A DNA stretch of 64,000 nucleotides from the NCBI GenBank assembly GCA_950097015.1, contig CATNEN010000039.1:19523501-19587500 (forward strand), written 5' to 3'. This DNA is from Macrostomum hystrix. Its lineage: Eukaryota; Platyhelminthes; Macrostomidae. The position numbers were made by a program, and so were the translations under genes. Shown here piece after piece: positions 55,101 through 64,000 of the stretch. The first letter of the stretch is position 1. Each line of letters opens with the position of its first letter. The notes beneath the pieces are model-generated. The model saw only the letters and a list, made by a program, of their open reading frames with translations. It was not told where the DNA came from and did no database searches.

Positions 55101-56127
55101 TAAAAAACTTCTACGTCAGATTGAAAAGTAACTAAGAAAAAACTGTATGGTTAATATTTCACCTGAAGCAGCGGTACAGAGGCCCTAACGTTGCGTTGCT
55201 CGATACTGCAGCCGGGGAAAACGGAGCTCGACAGCAGTTGTTGTCGCCTGCTGGCATGCCGCAGCTGATTCATATCCTCAATTTGCTCAAAATGCTGCGG
55301 CTGCTGAGGTAATTCTGCGAAAATAAAGACATCTACTCTTTACTGGATTAATAATACTCTAACACTCGCACAGCCACACACACTCACTCACCTGGTTGCT
55401 GTCTAACAGCACTGTTATTAGCTTTAGACTCCGGTACATTAGCCGATGTGACAGCCGTGTTAGCAACAGCAAGTGCGCCACTCGGCGTGCCTAGCAACGC
55501 CTTAGCAACCATATGTCGCAAGCGTTGATGTACAGTTTTAACGCTGATTTGGCGCAGTCCGTGGACATTATCGCAGTGCAGTTCCAGACTGGGCAGATCT
55601 GGCAGGCGTTCCTCGCAAAATAGGCACGGACACTGAGTCTCGACGTCTCTTTCCTGCGCGTGCGGCCAAAATCAATGTCAACACGTGTTCCCATTTTAAA
55701 AGAGAACATTTCAACAGCGCAGAATCAAATTCCTACTTACCTGCTCATCAGCTAGAGAGGCTAGTGAGGTCTCGATTGATTCACCGCTTTGTTGGCCAAG
55801 CGACATTGCGCTGCTACTGTTGCTATTTAATGAAATAAATAGTAAGCGTTTGATGGGAAGCTTGGGCTGCTGATTCATTGAGGGCGGCGATTGTGACTCG
55901 TCAGTCAGCTGCTGTTTAGAGTGTAATGCAAGGACGTGCTCACGCATTAGGCCCTCGTGTGTGGTGACGCGACCACAATCAGCGCACTGTAGCAAGGTGC
56001 ACTCACAAGGCGAATCGTGAGTTATGCAGTGCTCAAATAGGCGAGTGACACTCAGTGTAAGAAATGGGCACAATGGACAATGCAGTGCAATAATATGTTC
56101 GGGATCTAGATGGGGAAGCATCGGCAT
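46115..56127 (-). CDS. multi-zinc-finger protein, four exons
   Basis: Exons on the minus strand: 56127-55741, 55653-55392, 55314-55163 and 46756-46115, in-frame with GT-AG introns, about 480 residues. Finger 1 is at Cys17-Cys20-His33-His37 (CX2CX12HX3H), finger 2 at Cys48-Cys51-His64-His69 (CX2CX12HX4H) and finger 3 in exon 2 at Cys139-Cys142-His155-His160 (CPCLFCEERLPDLPSLELHC). A fourth, atypical one in the last exon reads CTYC...H...C (about Cys412, Cys415, His432, Cys436). The last exon also holds a Ser/Pro/Gln-rich stretch. This layout suggests a nucleic-acid-binding nuclear protein; I recognise no specific orthologue. The last exon joins across an 8.4-kb, mostly satellite-filled intron and rests on phase and a good CAG acceptor, so it is the weakest link. 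Confidence 0.72.
46915..47810. repeat. 35-bp minisatellite in zinc-finger gene intron 3
   Basis: About 25 units built of AATCAACAGACTGTAAGTG and TTTCATCTCTTTACTG, very uniform. Decayed copies continue at about 48095-48180 on the far side of an inserted SINE. Confidence 0.97.
47862..48087 (-). repeat. tRNA-derived SINE, copy C
   Basis: Reverse-orientation copy of the 6281 family (reverse complements of CTGACGATGAGAAAGTC and TTTACGCCCTTGAGGGC are plain). It sits inside the decayed edge of the 35-bp array, with repeat on both sides. Confidence 0.8.
48590..51130. repeat. 19-bp minisatellite in zinc-finger gene intron 3
   Basis: About 130 units of ATAATCTGATGAGATGTTC with variants GATATG, TTATCTAATG and TTTTTATCTG. 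A marker CTGACGAGGCGGTCATAATC recurs at about 49317, 49804, 50206 and 50596, showing block duplication of roughly 390-490 bp. Confidence 0.97.
51140..51680. other. spacer between arrays, no gene seen
   Basis: Unique sequence inside zinc-finger gene intron 3, without an exon-like block I could support. Confidence 0.5.
51685..55070. repeat. 32-bp minisatellite in zinc-finger gene intron 3
   Basis: About 105 units built of CACTAATCCCTTCCAATCCC and AAGAGCTTCACT. Variants are TTTCAATC, CTCAAGAGC, CTGATCCC, AATAGCTTC and CACACACT. An aberrant block with TCTGAATTCCATAAAATCCC occurs twice (about 53400 and 54050), showing a larger duplication. The array ends only about 90 bp from exon 3 of the zinc-finger gene. 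Confidence 0.97.
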
Positions 56128-56371
56128 TGCTAATAGTCACTTATTGTTATTATATGATGCTAGTTTCGAGTCAATGTGTCGTTTCTTGCAGTCGCAGAAT
56201 TGTAGCAGTTTGCTGTAAGCTTTTTAGTTAAAAGACATTAGCTTTCTGATGAAGATTAATATTCTTACAGTAATAAACGGTCAGTGGAAACAAAATGTGC
56301 AATACAAAGCTGATATCACTATTTCCCTATTTAGACAGAATATTTCTGAGTCAATGTAGCTATTATTGCAT

Positions 56372-56556
56372 GTGTTTGCCTTTCTCACCAAGGTTCTGAG
56401 CACAATTCTGTGGTGAGGCCCTATTAACTAAGGGCACAGCCACAATAGAAGGCTTGGGGGCTTGTGCAATTTACACCCTTGAGGGCCAACCTGCAAAGTA
56501 CAGTGAGCGTGTACAACCTGTCTGATGATGAGAAAGTCAGGGCAGATGTACACATA
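56372..56556 (+). repeat. tRNA-derived SINE, copy D (decayed)
   Basis: Old copy of the 6281 family. Most CpG sites of copy A have become TpG or CpA here (for example TCGATTCCGCGCGAG versus ACAATTCTGTGGTGAG, and GACGATGAG versus GATGATGAG). Confidence 0.75.
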
Positions 56557-56569
56557 TAACTAAACATAT

Positions 56570-57240
56570 ATTTAGTTACTTAGCTATAACCAATATGCAG
56601 AACAAGTTAGATATAAAAATACAGTTTATAGCAATGCATAATTAAAAAATTAAGCAATATAGCTCTATATAAATACATTTTTATAGGCTAAGAGCATATC
56701 AACTTTAAGGCTATCTTTGACTTTATATACAATACTCACATGTTAGCCACACACAATTGGGCAGATGTTGCATGAATACTATCTTATTATTTATTTTTTT
56801 AATGTACAGTCATTATAGAAAAATCTATTACTATAATATAGGCTACAGAAAATATGCAAAATAAATTTATAAAATACTTTTGCAGTACACTTAAAATATT
56901 TTGAAATATATAAAAAAACATTTTTTTACAATTGGTGATACAAAGATATATGCTAGATACTTTCAAAAACTTACGAAATAAACCATTTATGTACACACAT
57001 ATAGAGTTGTTTTAATGAAGTTGAGAGGATTCCAAAAAGACTTAAAGTATAAAATGTGCCAATTGTGCCTATTGCATTCTGAATACAGAATGCTATAGGT
57101 GCTAAAATTAATCCATACCAAGCATAATGCAGTGCACACTAGGCTGTGCTCTACTCAACCACAGATTAATTAGTATATTACTGCATCATATCAATTATAC
57201 TGTAGCTAGCTAATAGTTAGGCTACATATATGTATATATA
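56570..57240. other. AT-rich intergenic, no gene seen
   Basis: Very AT-rich sequence ending in a TATATATA run. No coding signal was recognised. Confidence 0.4.
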
Positions 57241-57247
57241 TATGAGT

Positions 57248-57911
57248 AGGGTAATGTATCATCAACCGAACAGTGTATCTTCAAAACCGAACAAGAATTT
57301 TGACTTCTTCCTTGGTCTTGTGCAAGACAGAAACAAGCTATTGTGTTTCACAGAACAACTAATTTGAAAGTTGAAGAAATTTTCTACAAGCTGAGGCATG
57401 ATGTGCAATGAAGCATTAAGAGGAAAGAAAGATATTGATGTTTCAGTAGAAATTTTTATTGCAAAAGCATACTCTTTAACAACATTTTTCAGTATGTACT
57501 TTAGATGAAGATTGTATGTGGTTGCTTGCCAATTAAATGACCATAAATGTAGTTATTTATAGTTATTTATATTTATAGAGCATGAAAAATGCTTTCAAAT
57601 TACATAATTCATGATAGTTCACTCCTTAAAATAAGATTAAACCACTCACTCAAATTGTAAAACCAAACATCAAATTCCCTGTTTGGTTTGAAGATACATG
57701 AAAATCATTGTTTGGTTTTAGATAAAAAGCAGGAATAACTTTGTTCTATTTGATAAAATAGCAAAAGCTGATACTTTTTAGAAAGATGTAACTGTTTTCT
57801 ATAACTTGGCTTTTGATTTATCATGATATCTTAAATAGAAAATCTGTAGCTTAGGTTTGAAGTTAAAAAAATACACATTCTTGTTTGGTTGATGATACAT
57901 TACATTACCCT
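57248..57911. mobile_element. 664-bp TIR transposon with 8-bp target duplication
   Basis: Ends AGGGTAATG... and ...CATTACCCT. The fuller inverted repeats are AGGGTAATGTATCATCAACC at the left and the same word with an extra GTAAT at the right. It is flanked by exact ATATGAGT at 57240-57247 and 57912-57919. Inside, GTTTGGTTT and its complement AAACCAAAC recur as subterminal repeats. No transposase frame. A non-autonomous element, hAT-like by duplication length. Confidence 0.9.
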
Positions 57912-57919
57912 ATATGAGT

Positions 57920-60363
57920 ATATATATATATAATATATAAGTCAGAAAGAGTGAATATAGTGCTAAAATATACAAAAAAGTTAAACACTGGGCATAATCC
58001 CTATTGGAAAAAGTTGAAAATCCATGGATGGTATCCTGCATGCTTTTTGGATTTTTCTAAAGCACCTGCCTTACACTTACACTTTTCCTACTTAACTACT
58101 ACTTGAAAAGGCTTGAGCAGCCAGCAGAAAGAGGCATGGACTGGCCACCAAGATGGGCATAGACAATCAAACACAATTGAAAAGGCAAAAAATGCATTAT
58201 GGCACAAATGGCAAACCTTCTTGACCATAGGGTGCTACCAGGCTAAAGCACACCTTTCTCAATCGATCTTAATTCTAAAGTGTGCGCCCATGAGTTTTCA
58301 ACATTTATTTCAATAGGGGGCATAATAAGTTATAAATAAGATCAACCTATAGTCAAAGACCCATAACCAAGTAGCTAAAAATGAATATAATTTATGGATT
58401 TTATTTTTTAATACAATGAGTAAGCATAGTCTATTTCAGTAACACATATATATTTTGGTATTAAACATTTTAGTAATAGAAAATTAGGTAATAGATGAAT
58501 AGTAATTGACAGTTCAGTTATAAGGTATGGTAACACTGCTAAGTAACAAAAAAGTTAGAGAAATCTTAAATTGACTGTTAAAACAAAATTCCAAGTTAGC
58601 CAATCATGCAGCCAGTGTGGGTTAAATATATATGCTGGCAATGTAAAATGTTTATTACCACATGAATTTAAATATACAAATGTCAATTAGAGTCATAGAT
58701 TCAAACAGAGGTCCCTTTTCTATATATAGTCATTTGTATGTTATTGTTAGGTTTTTGTTTCCTCAATAATTATAATTGTTATTCATTATTGGAATTTATA
58801 TTTTTTGTACTGCATGCCCAATGCTTAATCATTTCAATAAATGATTGCATTGGTATTAGCTATATTTATTAATTCGAATTTAAATCCTGACTTGTAAAGG
58901 CTTGGCAAAGACATGTAAATTAATAGACCACAACTTAAAAACTTAATGAAAACTTGCTTTATAATACTAATTATTTAGGTCCATTTTAACAAGTAGAGTT
59001 AATACATACTACAAAACTGTCCTTCCATTGTTAATAATTTGATCATACCTTGTTCCCCAACTATTCTATATTCCAATAAATGAAATCATAGGAAATTATA
59101 AGCAAAAATTGTAGCATTTTTTTTCATTTTGAAGTTTGAAGGTTAGGGGTAGGCCTAACTCAAGAAGGCAGGATAGTAATAAGAAATTCAAGTGGACAAA
59201 AATTTATGGGCCTATACATTATATAGGCCTAGGCCTACATTAGGCCTACAAAAAGCAATAATCATATGCCTTGCTATTTTATATGACTAGGCCCTAGCTA
59301 GCAATTAGCATGACTAAATATGATATATGTAATATGACTGACTAGGCCTAGATGACTAGTCATAATAGATAGCTAATATGACTAGACAGCTATGTTAAAT
59401 ATAAACAGCTATTTGTTATCACTGACACTTACATATGCTAACTGCTCTTGCTCTTTCGAAAAAGAGATAGATAGATACTAACGTTTTGATTTACCAAATA
59501 TATGAAAAATGTACAACGTTGTGTTAGCACGCAAAAAGTGTATTACAGCATTCAACAAAGCCCGACTTAATCTGTCAAAATGAATTTATAGGTCATAGTG
59601 TGTTAAGAACTGTGGTTAATCCTTGCCACTGACGACCGCCTGCCGGTTTTAATCAGATCAATAAGTTTAAAAATGGTGCGATAACACGCCGATGCAGCTG
59701 GACGGAATTAATTCACGACAATATTCGGCAAAAGCAAAAGTGCTATTATTTTGCTTTTATCTTCAGCAGGTTTAAAAAAACACGCCATTTTGTTCCTCTA
59801 ATGTGTGTGTATTGGTACTCGCATTTGATTTGCATTCAGAATATCAGTATAAGCTGTGCAAAGAAAAAACTTGTTAGTACACACAGTATGTGCGAGATTA
59901 ATCTTTGAATGCTAATGATGGAGACGATGGATGATGCACAATCGATGAATATCTGCATCTGAAATTCTAAAAAGATTTGGATATCTAAGCAACAAAAAAT
60001 TTGAATCACATGTTCTGTATGTGACGGTTCAGTCTCTAATAATGAACTACTGAATTGCGGCAAAATAATTAAAATTGACTAAATATAGTTTTAGACGATA
60101 ATTCTGGATGAATCATTTAAATCTAATGAAAATGATGAACCAAATAAAGCTCAGTGTAAAATTTAACAGCCTGCTGTCCCAAATACACCACAAAATGCTA
60201 TAAAGAAGCTAAAAAAGTCACTAATTAGCACGATAATAACTGCGACGGTAGATTCTGATAACTAGAAGACTGGTTTTTTATCTTTCGCGTTTTTCGTTTT
60301 ATAGGCCTTTCAATTTTACTGTATAGCTTATTTTTCTTCGAAGCCGTATACATTATTAGATTA
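57920..60363. other. AT-rich intergenic, no gene seen
   Basis: Low-complexity AT-rich DNA. From about 59130 the palindrome TAGGCCTA and its parts become frequent. Short open frames here have no family or splice support. Confidence 0.4.
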
Positions 60364-60371
60364 TTAACACT

Positions 60372-60557
60372 CGGTGGCGTAGCTAGGAATTTTCGAGGGG
60401 GGGTAAATGAAAAAAAGTTGAATGAACAATTTTAAAATAGACTGGTTTTTAATGGTAATACTCCCTCTTTCAACTCTCCCTCATTTTTTTCTGCCGTTTG
60501 GGGGATATAAGTATAGGCCCTAACCCCATCTCCCCCTTAGCTAGGCCTACGCCACTG
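60372..60557. mobile_element. 186-bp hAT-type MITE (GTGGCGTAGC ends)
   Basis: Starts CGGTGGCGTAGCTAGG and ends CCTACGCCACTG, with the exact target duplication TTAACACT at 60364-60371 and 60558-60565. The left end closely resembles the CAGTGGCGTAGC terminus common in animal hAT-derived MITEs. The interior has a run of G followed by pyrimidine-rich sequence. Confidence 0.9.
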
Positions 60558-60565
60558 TTAACACT

Positions 60566-61249
60566 ACTATGCGTATAGGCCTATATACAAAAGCTGTTTT
60601 GCAACTCAATATTGGGTTAAGTTTTAAAATCCCTTTAAAGATAAAGTGTTATTTTAAAATCTGCGAATAATCCTTATAATCTAAATAGTCTAAATTGACC
60701 ATTAGGGCCTATGCTTAATTTTTTAGACTAGGCCGATTGAAGACTAATTATAGGCCCTATAGTCTTGATAATTATTATAGGGCATTATGTAGGCCTATCA
60801 TATACAAACCACAGGAGCTCCAGACTTCAGTCAAATTGTCACAGTGAAGTAAATTTAATTTCTATTAAATAACAGGTCTAGGCCTAGGGCCTAGGGGGCC
60901 TATCCACTGTTGAAGTAAACTTCAAATATATATATAGGGCCTATATATTTCTTAGAGGGGTCTTTTAAAAATAACAATAATTTAGTGATAAAGCCTAACA
61001 TTTAAATAGATAAACTTTTCAAATTAAAAATTTCATGCTGCAATTTTGCAAATAGCACAGCTTCAAATTCAACTCTTATAGTCTGCGTGCACCAGTGAAA
61101 TCTTATAGCTCGTATTGAAGTCCAGACCTTGAGATAAAAAATTTTTTTGCATGTGGTCTATACAGCGCCATGTGAGTTGACCCTAGACCACAAAATAGTG
61201 AATTCACTGTGCAATAGAAAAAACTTGCAGGTGTGGCTGCAACTTGGTG
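60566..61249. other. intergenic, no gene seen
   Basis: AT-rich with many TAGGCCTA-type palindromes (for example GGTCTAGGCCTAGGGCC near 60873). Nothing else recognised. Confidence 0.4.
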
Positions 61250-61257
61250 ATCTGGAG

Positions 61258-61556
61258 CATACATGTGCAACCTCACAAATCTTAGCCGGCCGTGCGACTT
61301 AGTTTTTGCTCTATTTATGACTTAGTTTGCTCTCATTTGTGACTTAGTTCGTTTCATTGCTCTATTTACGACTTAGTTTGCTCTCATTTGCTTTCTTTCT
61401 CTCCCCTTTTTCCTTTTCTTTAGGCCTTCCTTTTTGTCCCTTAGTCCCCCCTTTGATTTTTTTGTGCTTGGTCGATTGGTTTTTGCAACTCACCTTGCTT
61501 GGCCCTCGTTTCACCCAGCCAGTTCGGCCAGGTCGGCCAGGTGTTGCGCATGTATG
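61258..61556 (+). mobile_element. MITE family 1, copy 3
   Basis: 299-bp copy of the 7321 element with exact ATCTGGAG duplications at 61250-61257 and 61557-61564. It carries one extra internal GACTTAGTTTGCTC-type repeat. Most single-base differences from copy 1 are CpG to TpG or CpA changes. Confidence 0.92.
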
Positions 61557-61569
61557 ATCTGGAGGTTAA

Positions 61570-62683
61570 ACAATAACATGGATAAGACAATCTTCTCAAT
61601 CTTATCAGTATGGATGAGACACCACTGCCAATGTTAAATCTACTGACTAAGCAGAAGTCCATGCAGTGGGGGCCCAGGGGCCATGAGCCACACTCAAAGC
61701 CAATGAAGTTAGCATAGACACACAACATCATGTGCACCATGTGGTTTGATGCCTGTGGGGTTCTGATGGTCAAATAAGAACACTTGAGTCAACAAGAGCT
61801 CATTGTAGTAGGGCCTAGCCAATGAATCTCTCCATGTGCTGCCTCTGAGTTTTTGAGGGGAGGGAATCAACAAACTGCTGCATCACTATAAGAAGTATAT
61901 ATTAGCTCAATTGTAGTTTTGCAGAGTTATGCTGAAATTGCTGAAGAAATGTACAAAGGCACTGATTTTTTACACAACAAACACATTTACCTTTTTGCTC
62001 TTTTCTATAGACAAAAATCTTTATTATTAATCTTAAGGTCTCAAGCTGTGTGCTGTCCATATTAGCAAAATTGCAAGGTAAAAATTTAAAAGATTTAGAA
62101 GAACAAGATTTTTATTTTTACTATAGAGTTGTATGACTCTATGGTCTTGTGACTATCTGCTTGTTTTGTTACTATTTATTATACTATTTATCCTCTATCC
62201 TCTATCTTCCTTTTTTAATACCTTGAATGGTCATTTTTTCACTATAATTAACTTGTTCGTATATCTAAGAAAAAATGAAAAGCCTTTAGCTTTTTAACTA
62301 TTGACTTTATTGACTGTCATTAACTAGATTTTTTATAGTTTCTTCATCCATTTCAGAAAACCAAAAATATGTAAAGAATCCAGAAAAAGTAAATGTAGCT
62401 CAATAAATTAGATTTAAGTAATAAATATTGTCTGTCCATAGCATTTGTAAGCTTAACAAAATAGCTACATTTAACTAGCTAAATACCAGAATGGACTGTA
62501 TTAGACCAAAACATACTGCAACTGACCACAAAGGACTGTAATAAAACTACTTTATAATAAACCCAGAGTCAGATATTTTATATTTCTTTGAGCAACTTTA
62601 GTAACTTACTTTACTTTGTTCACTTGGTAACTATGTTCCAGTTAATGTCCAATTTAACCTGGACTAATCTCCAATGTCCACAG
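61570..62683. other. no exon confidently recognised
   Basis: Upstream exons of the pyridoxamine-oxidase-like gene should lie here or further left, but I could not identify one by eye. The stretch is AT-rich. Confidence 0.4.
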
Positions 62684-63356
62684 GAAGCTATTGCCAGTGG
62701 CTTTGCAAGTCCTTATAAGCTTTTTACTTGTTGGCAGCGTGAAGTGTCCGCTAAAGGTAAAGATGGCATTGTAGCAACAATTGCAGCTTTGGCAACTGTT
62801 GGGTCAGACAGTCAATCAAGTCGACCATCTCAGCGACCAATACAGATTTTTAATGACACTGATAGAAATAGGACTGAATTCTCATTCTTGTCCATTGATG
62901 GTAGTAGAAAGGTGAAGATAAAACATTAATTTGCTAATTTACTTTTTACCTTTACAATGGCTGAGAACAAAATCTGAATGTGTATTTGTCTGCCTCTAAC
63001 AGATAAGCCAGTTGCGATGCAACAGCAGAGCCTCTCTTCTATTTAACTGGTACCAGTATGGCCGCTATGTTACTATTGAAGGCACGACAAGCATTGTGTC
63101 TGGAGATTCAAACCAGATTGTCCAGTTATTCAACAGCGGGTTCCCACCAGCCATCAGAGCTGCCTTTGTTGCCTCGGGAAGTCTCCAGAGTCAGCCGCTA
63201 GCTGCTGAACAGGCTGGGGAAATTGCTGACAGGACCAGGTCAGAGAGCTGTGACATGAGTTCTCGGATCTCTTATCACTTTTTGAAGGGTATTCAAACAT
63301 TAACTGCTCTTGCTCTTCGAAGACAGAAATTGGGTGGAATTGGCGACTCATCCTAA
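62684..63356 (+). CDS. pyridoxamine 5'-phosphate oxidase-like protein, partial (C-terminal exons)
   Basis: Exons 62684-62911 and 63003-63356 join in frame. Blocks such as SSRPSQRPIQIF, TEFSFLSIDGSRKISQL and RASLLFNWYQYGRYVTIEG follow the order of the FMN-binding split barrel in PNPO (vitamin B6 salvage: pyridoxine or pyridoxamine phosphate to pyridoxal phosphate, FMN and O2 used). The later SGSLQSQPLAAEQAGEIADR matches the region before the usual C-terminal domain. The expected C-terminal motif for substrate binding is not in this reading: the frame runs on to a stop after GIGDSS. A good alternative donor (ACCAG|GTCAGA at 63238/63239) would splice it to an exon beyond the window. The 5' exons are not found. 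PNPO itself or a divergent PNPO-like paralogue are both possible. Confidence 0.65.
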
Positions 63357-63359
63357 TCC

Positions 63360-64000
63360 CTCAAGTCAATCTTACAGCCACCTCACTCCACGCTTATGAA
63401 CAGCCACCTCACTCTGCAGAATGTTTAATAATCAGCGAAATATGCAGAATTGCCTCCTCGCTGGCTGTAGGTCTTGAGTCACAAAATGATTGCACGCCAT
63501 TGCCCGCAGCCCTCCTGCAATTATTATTATTACACCAGAAAATTGACAACCACCTCACTCTGCAGATTTCCTCAATCCCTCAGTCAAAAGTGACAGCTCC
63601 CTCACTCCACAGAATTGACAGCCACCTCAGTGACCTCACTCCACAAATTGACAGCTGACAGCTAGCTTACTTCGCGGCTTGCCATAAACTCTCAGTCAGA
63701 ATTGACAGCCACCTCACTACGCGGTTATCCCCGAACCCTCAGTATTAATTGACAGCCACCTCACTCCATGCCTATCCCCAAACCCTCAGTCAGAATGGAC
63801 AGCCACCTCACTCCACGGTTATCCCCAAACCCTCAGTCAGAATGGACAGCCACCTCACTCCACGGTTATCCCCAAACCCTCAGTCAGAATTGACAACCAC
63901 CTCACTCCAAGCCTATCCCAAAGCCTCAGTCAGAAGTTTCAGAATTGACAACAACCTCACTCCATGCCTATCCCCAAACCCTCAGTCAGAATGGACAGCC
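63360..64000. repeat. 47-bp tandem repeat running off the window
   Basis: Units contain GACAGCCACCTCACTCCACG and TTATCCCCAAACCCTCAGTC. Early units (63360-63600) are decayed, later ones nearly identical, with a spacing of 47 bp. It is interrupted by a SINE fragment at 63433-63532. Confidence 0.9.
63433..63532 (+). repeat. tRNA-derived SINE, fragment E (3' part)
   Basis: Matches only the 3' end of copy A (CAGAATTGCCTCCTCGCTGG, GCAGCCCTCCTGCAATTATT). A 5'-truncated insertion inside the 47-bp repeat. Confidence 0.8.

Overview
This is a metazoan nuclear window with spliced genes (GT-AG introns), tRNA-derived SINEs, short terminal-inverted-repeat (TIR) transposons and a very heavy load of minisatellites. 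I estimate that about 25 of the 64 kb is tandem repeat. A 40-bp stretch at 12232-12271 closely resembles what I remember of the spliced-leader exon of the flatworm Macrostomum lignano. Together with the repeat load, this makes a Macrostomum-like free-living flatworm my best guess for the source. The gene content alone proves only that it is an animal.

Layout: 1344-9196 (-) holds a complete BTBD9 gene in six exons with two introns filled by minisatellites. Head-to-head with it, 9756-13470 (+) is a three-exon REEP5/6-type gene. 14.6-17.4 kb is a decayed Crypton-type tyrosine-recombinase transposon plus a second fragment of the same family. 19.3-30.0 kb is almost pure minisatellite (units of 16, about 6, 20 and 20 bp). 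30325-33258 (+) is a four-exon leucine-rich-repeat single-pass membrane protein. 35636-36791 (+) is a secreted EndoU/XendoU-type endoribonuclease. 37644-38795 (-) is an intronless rhodopsin-like GPCR. 39.0-44.7 kb holds three more minisatellites (21, about 16 and 17 bp). 46115-56127 (-) is a zinc-finger gene with three C2H2 fingers and one C2HC-like finger, whose 8.4-kb third intron is mostly three satellite arrays (35, 19 and 32 bp). 56-62 kb is AT-rich with several small DNA transposons. 62684-63356 (+) is the C-terminal half of a pyridoxamine-phosphate-oxidase-like gene. The window ends in a 47-bp repeat.

The genes do not form one pathway; they are ordinary unlinked animal genes embedded in repeats. 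The most interesting signals are (i) the spliced-leader-like relic, (ii) CpG-transition-dominated divergence between copies of a 270-299 bp transposon and a SINE, which points to cytosine methylation now or in the past, (iii) many unrelated minisatellites sharing a GGATT core, (iv) at least four families of non-autonomous elements with exact or near-exact 8-bp target duplications, and (v) an unidentified 200-bp dispersed element with a TATA-like box and hairpins. All exon coordinates come from reading the sequence by eye and have not been tested against transcripts.
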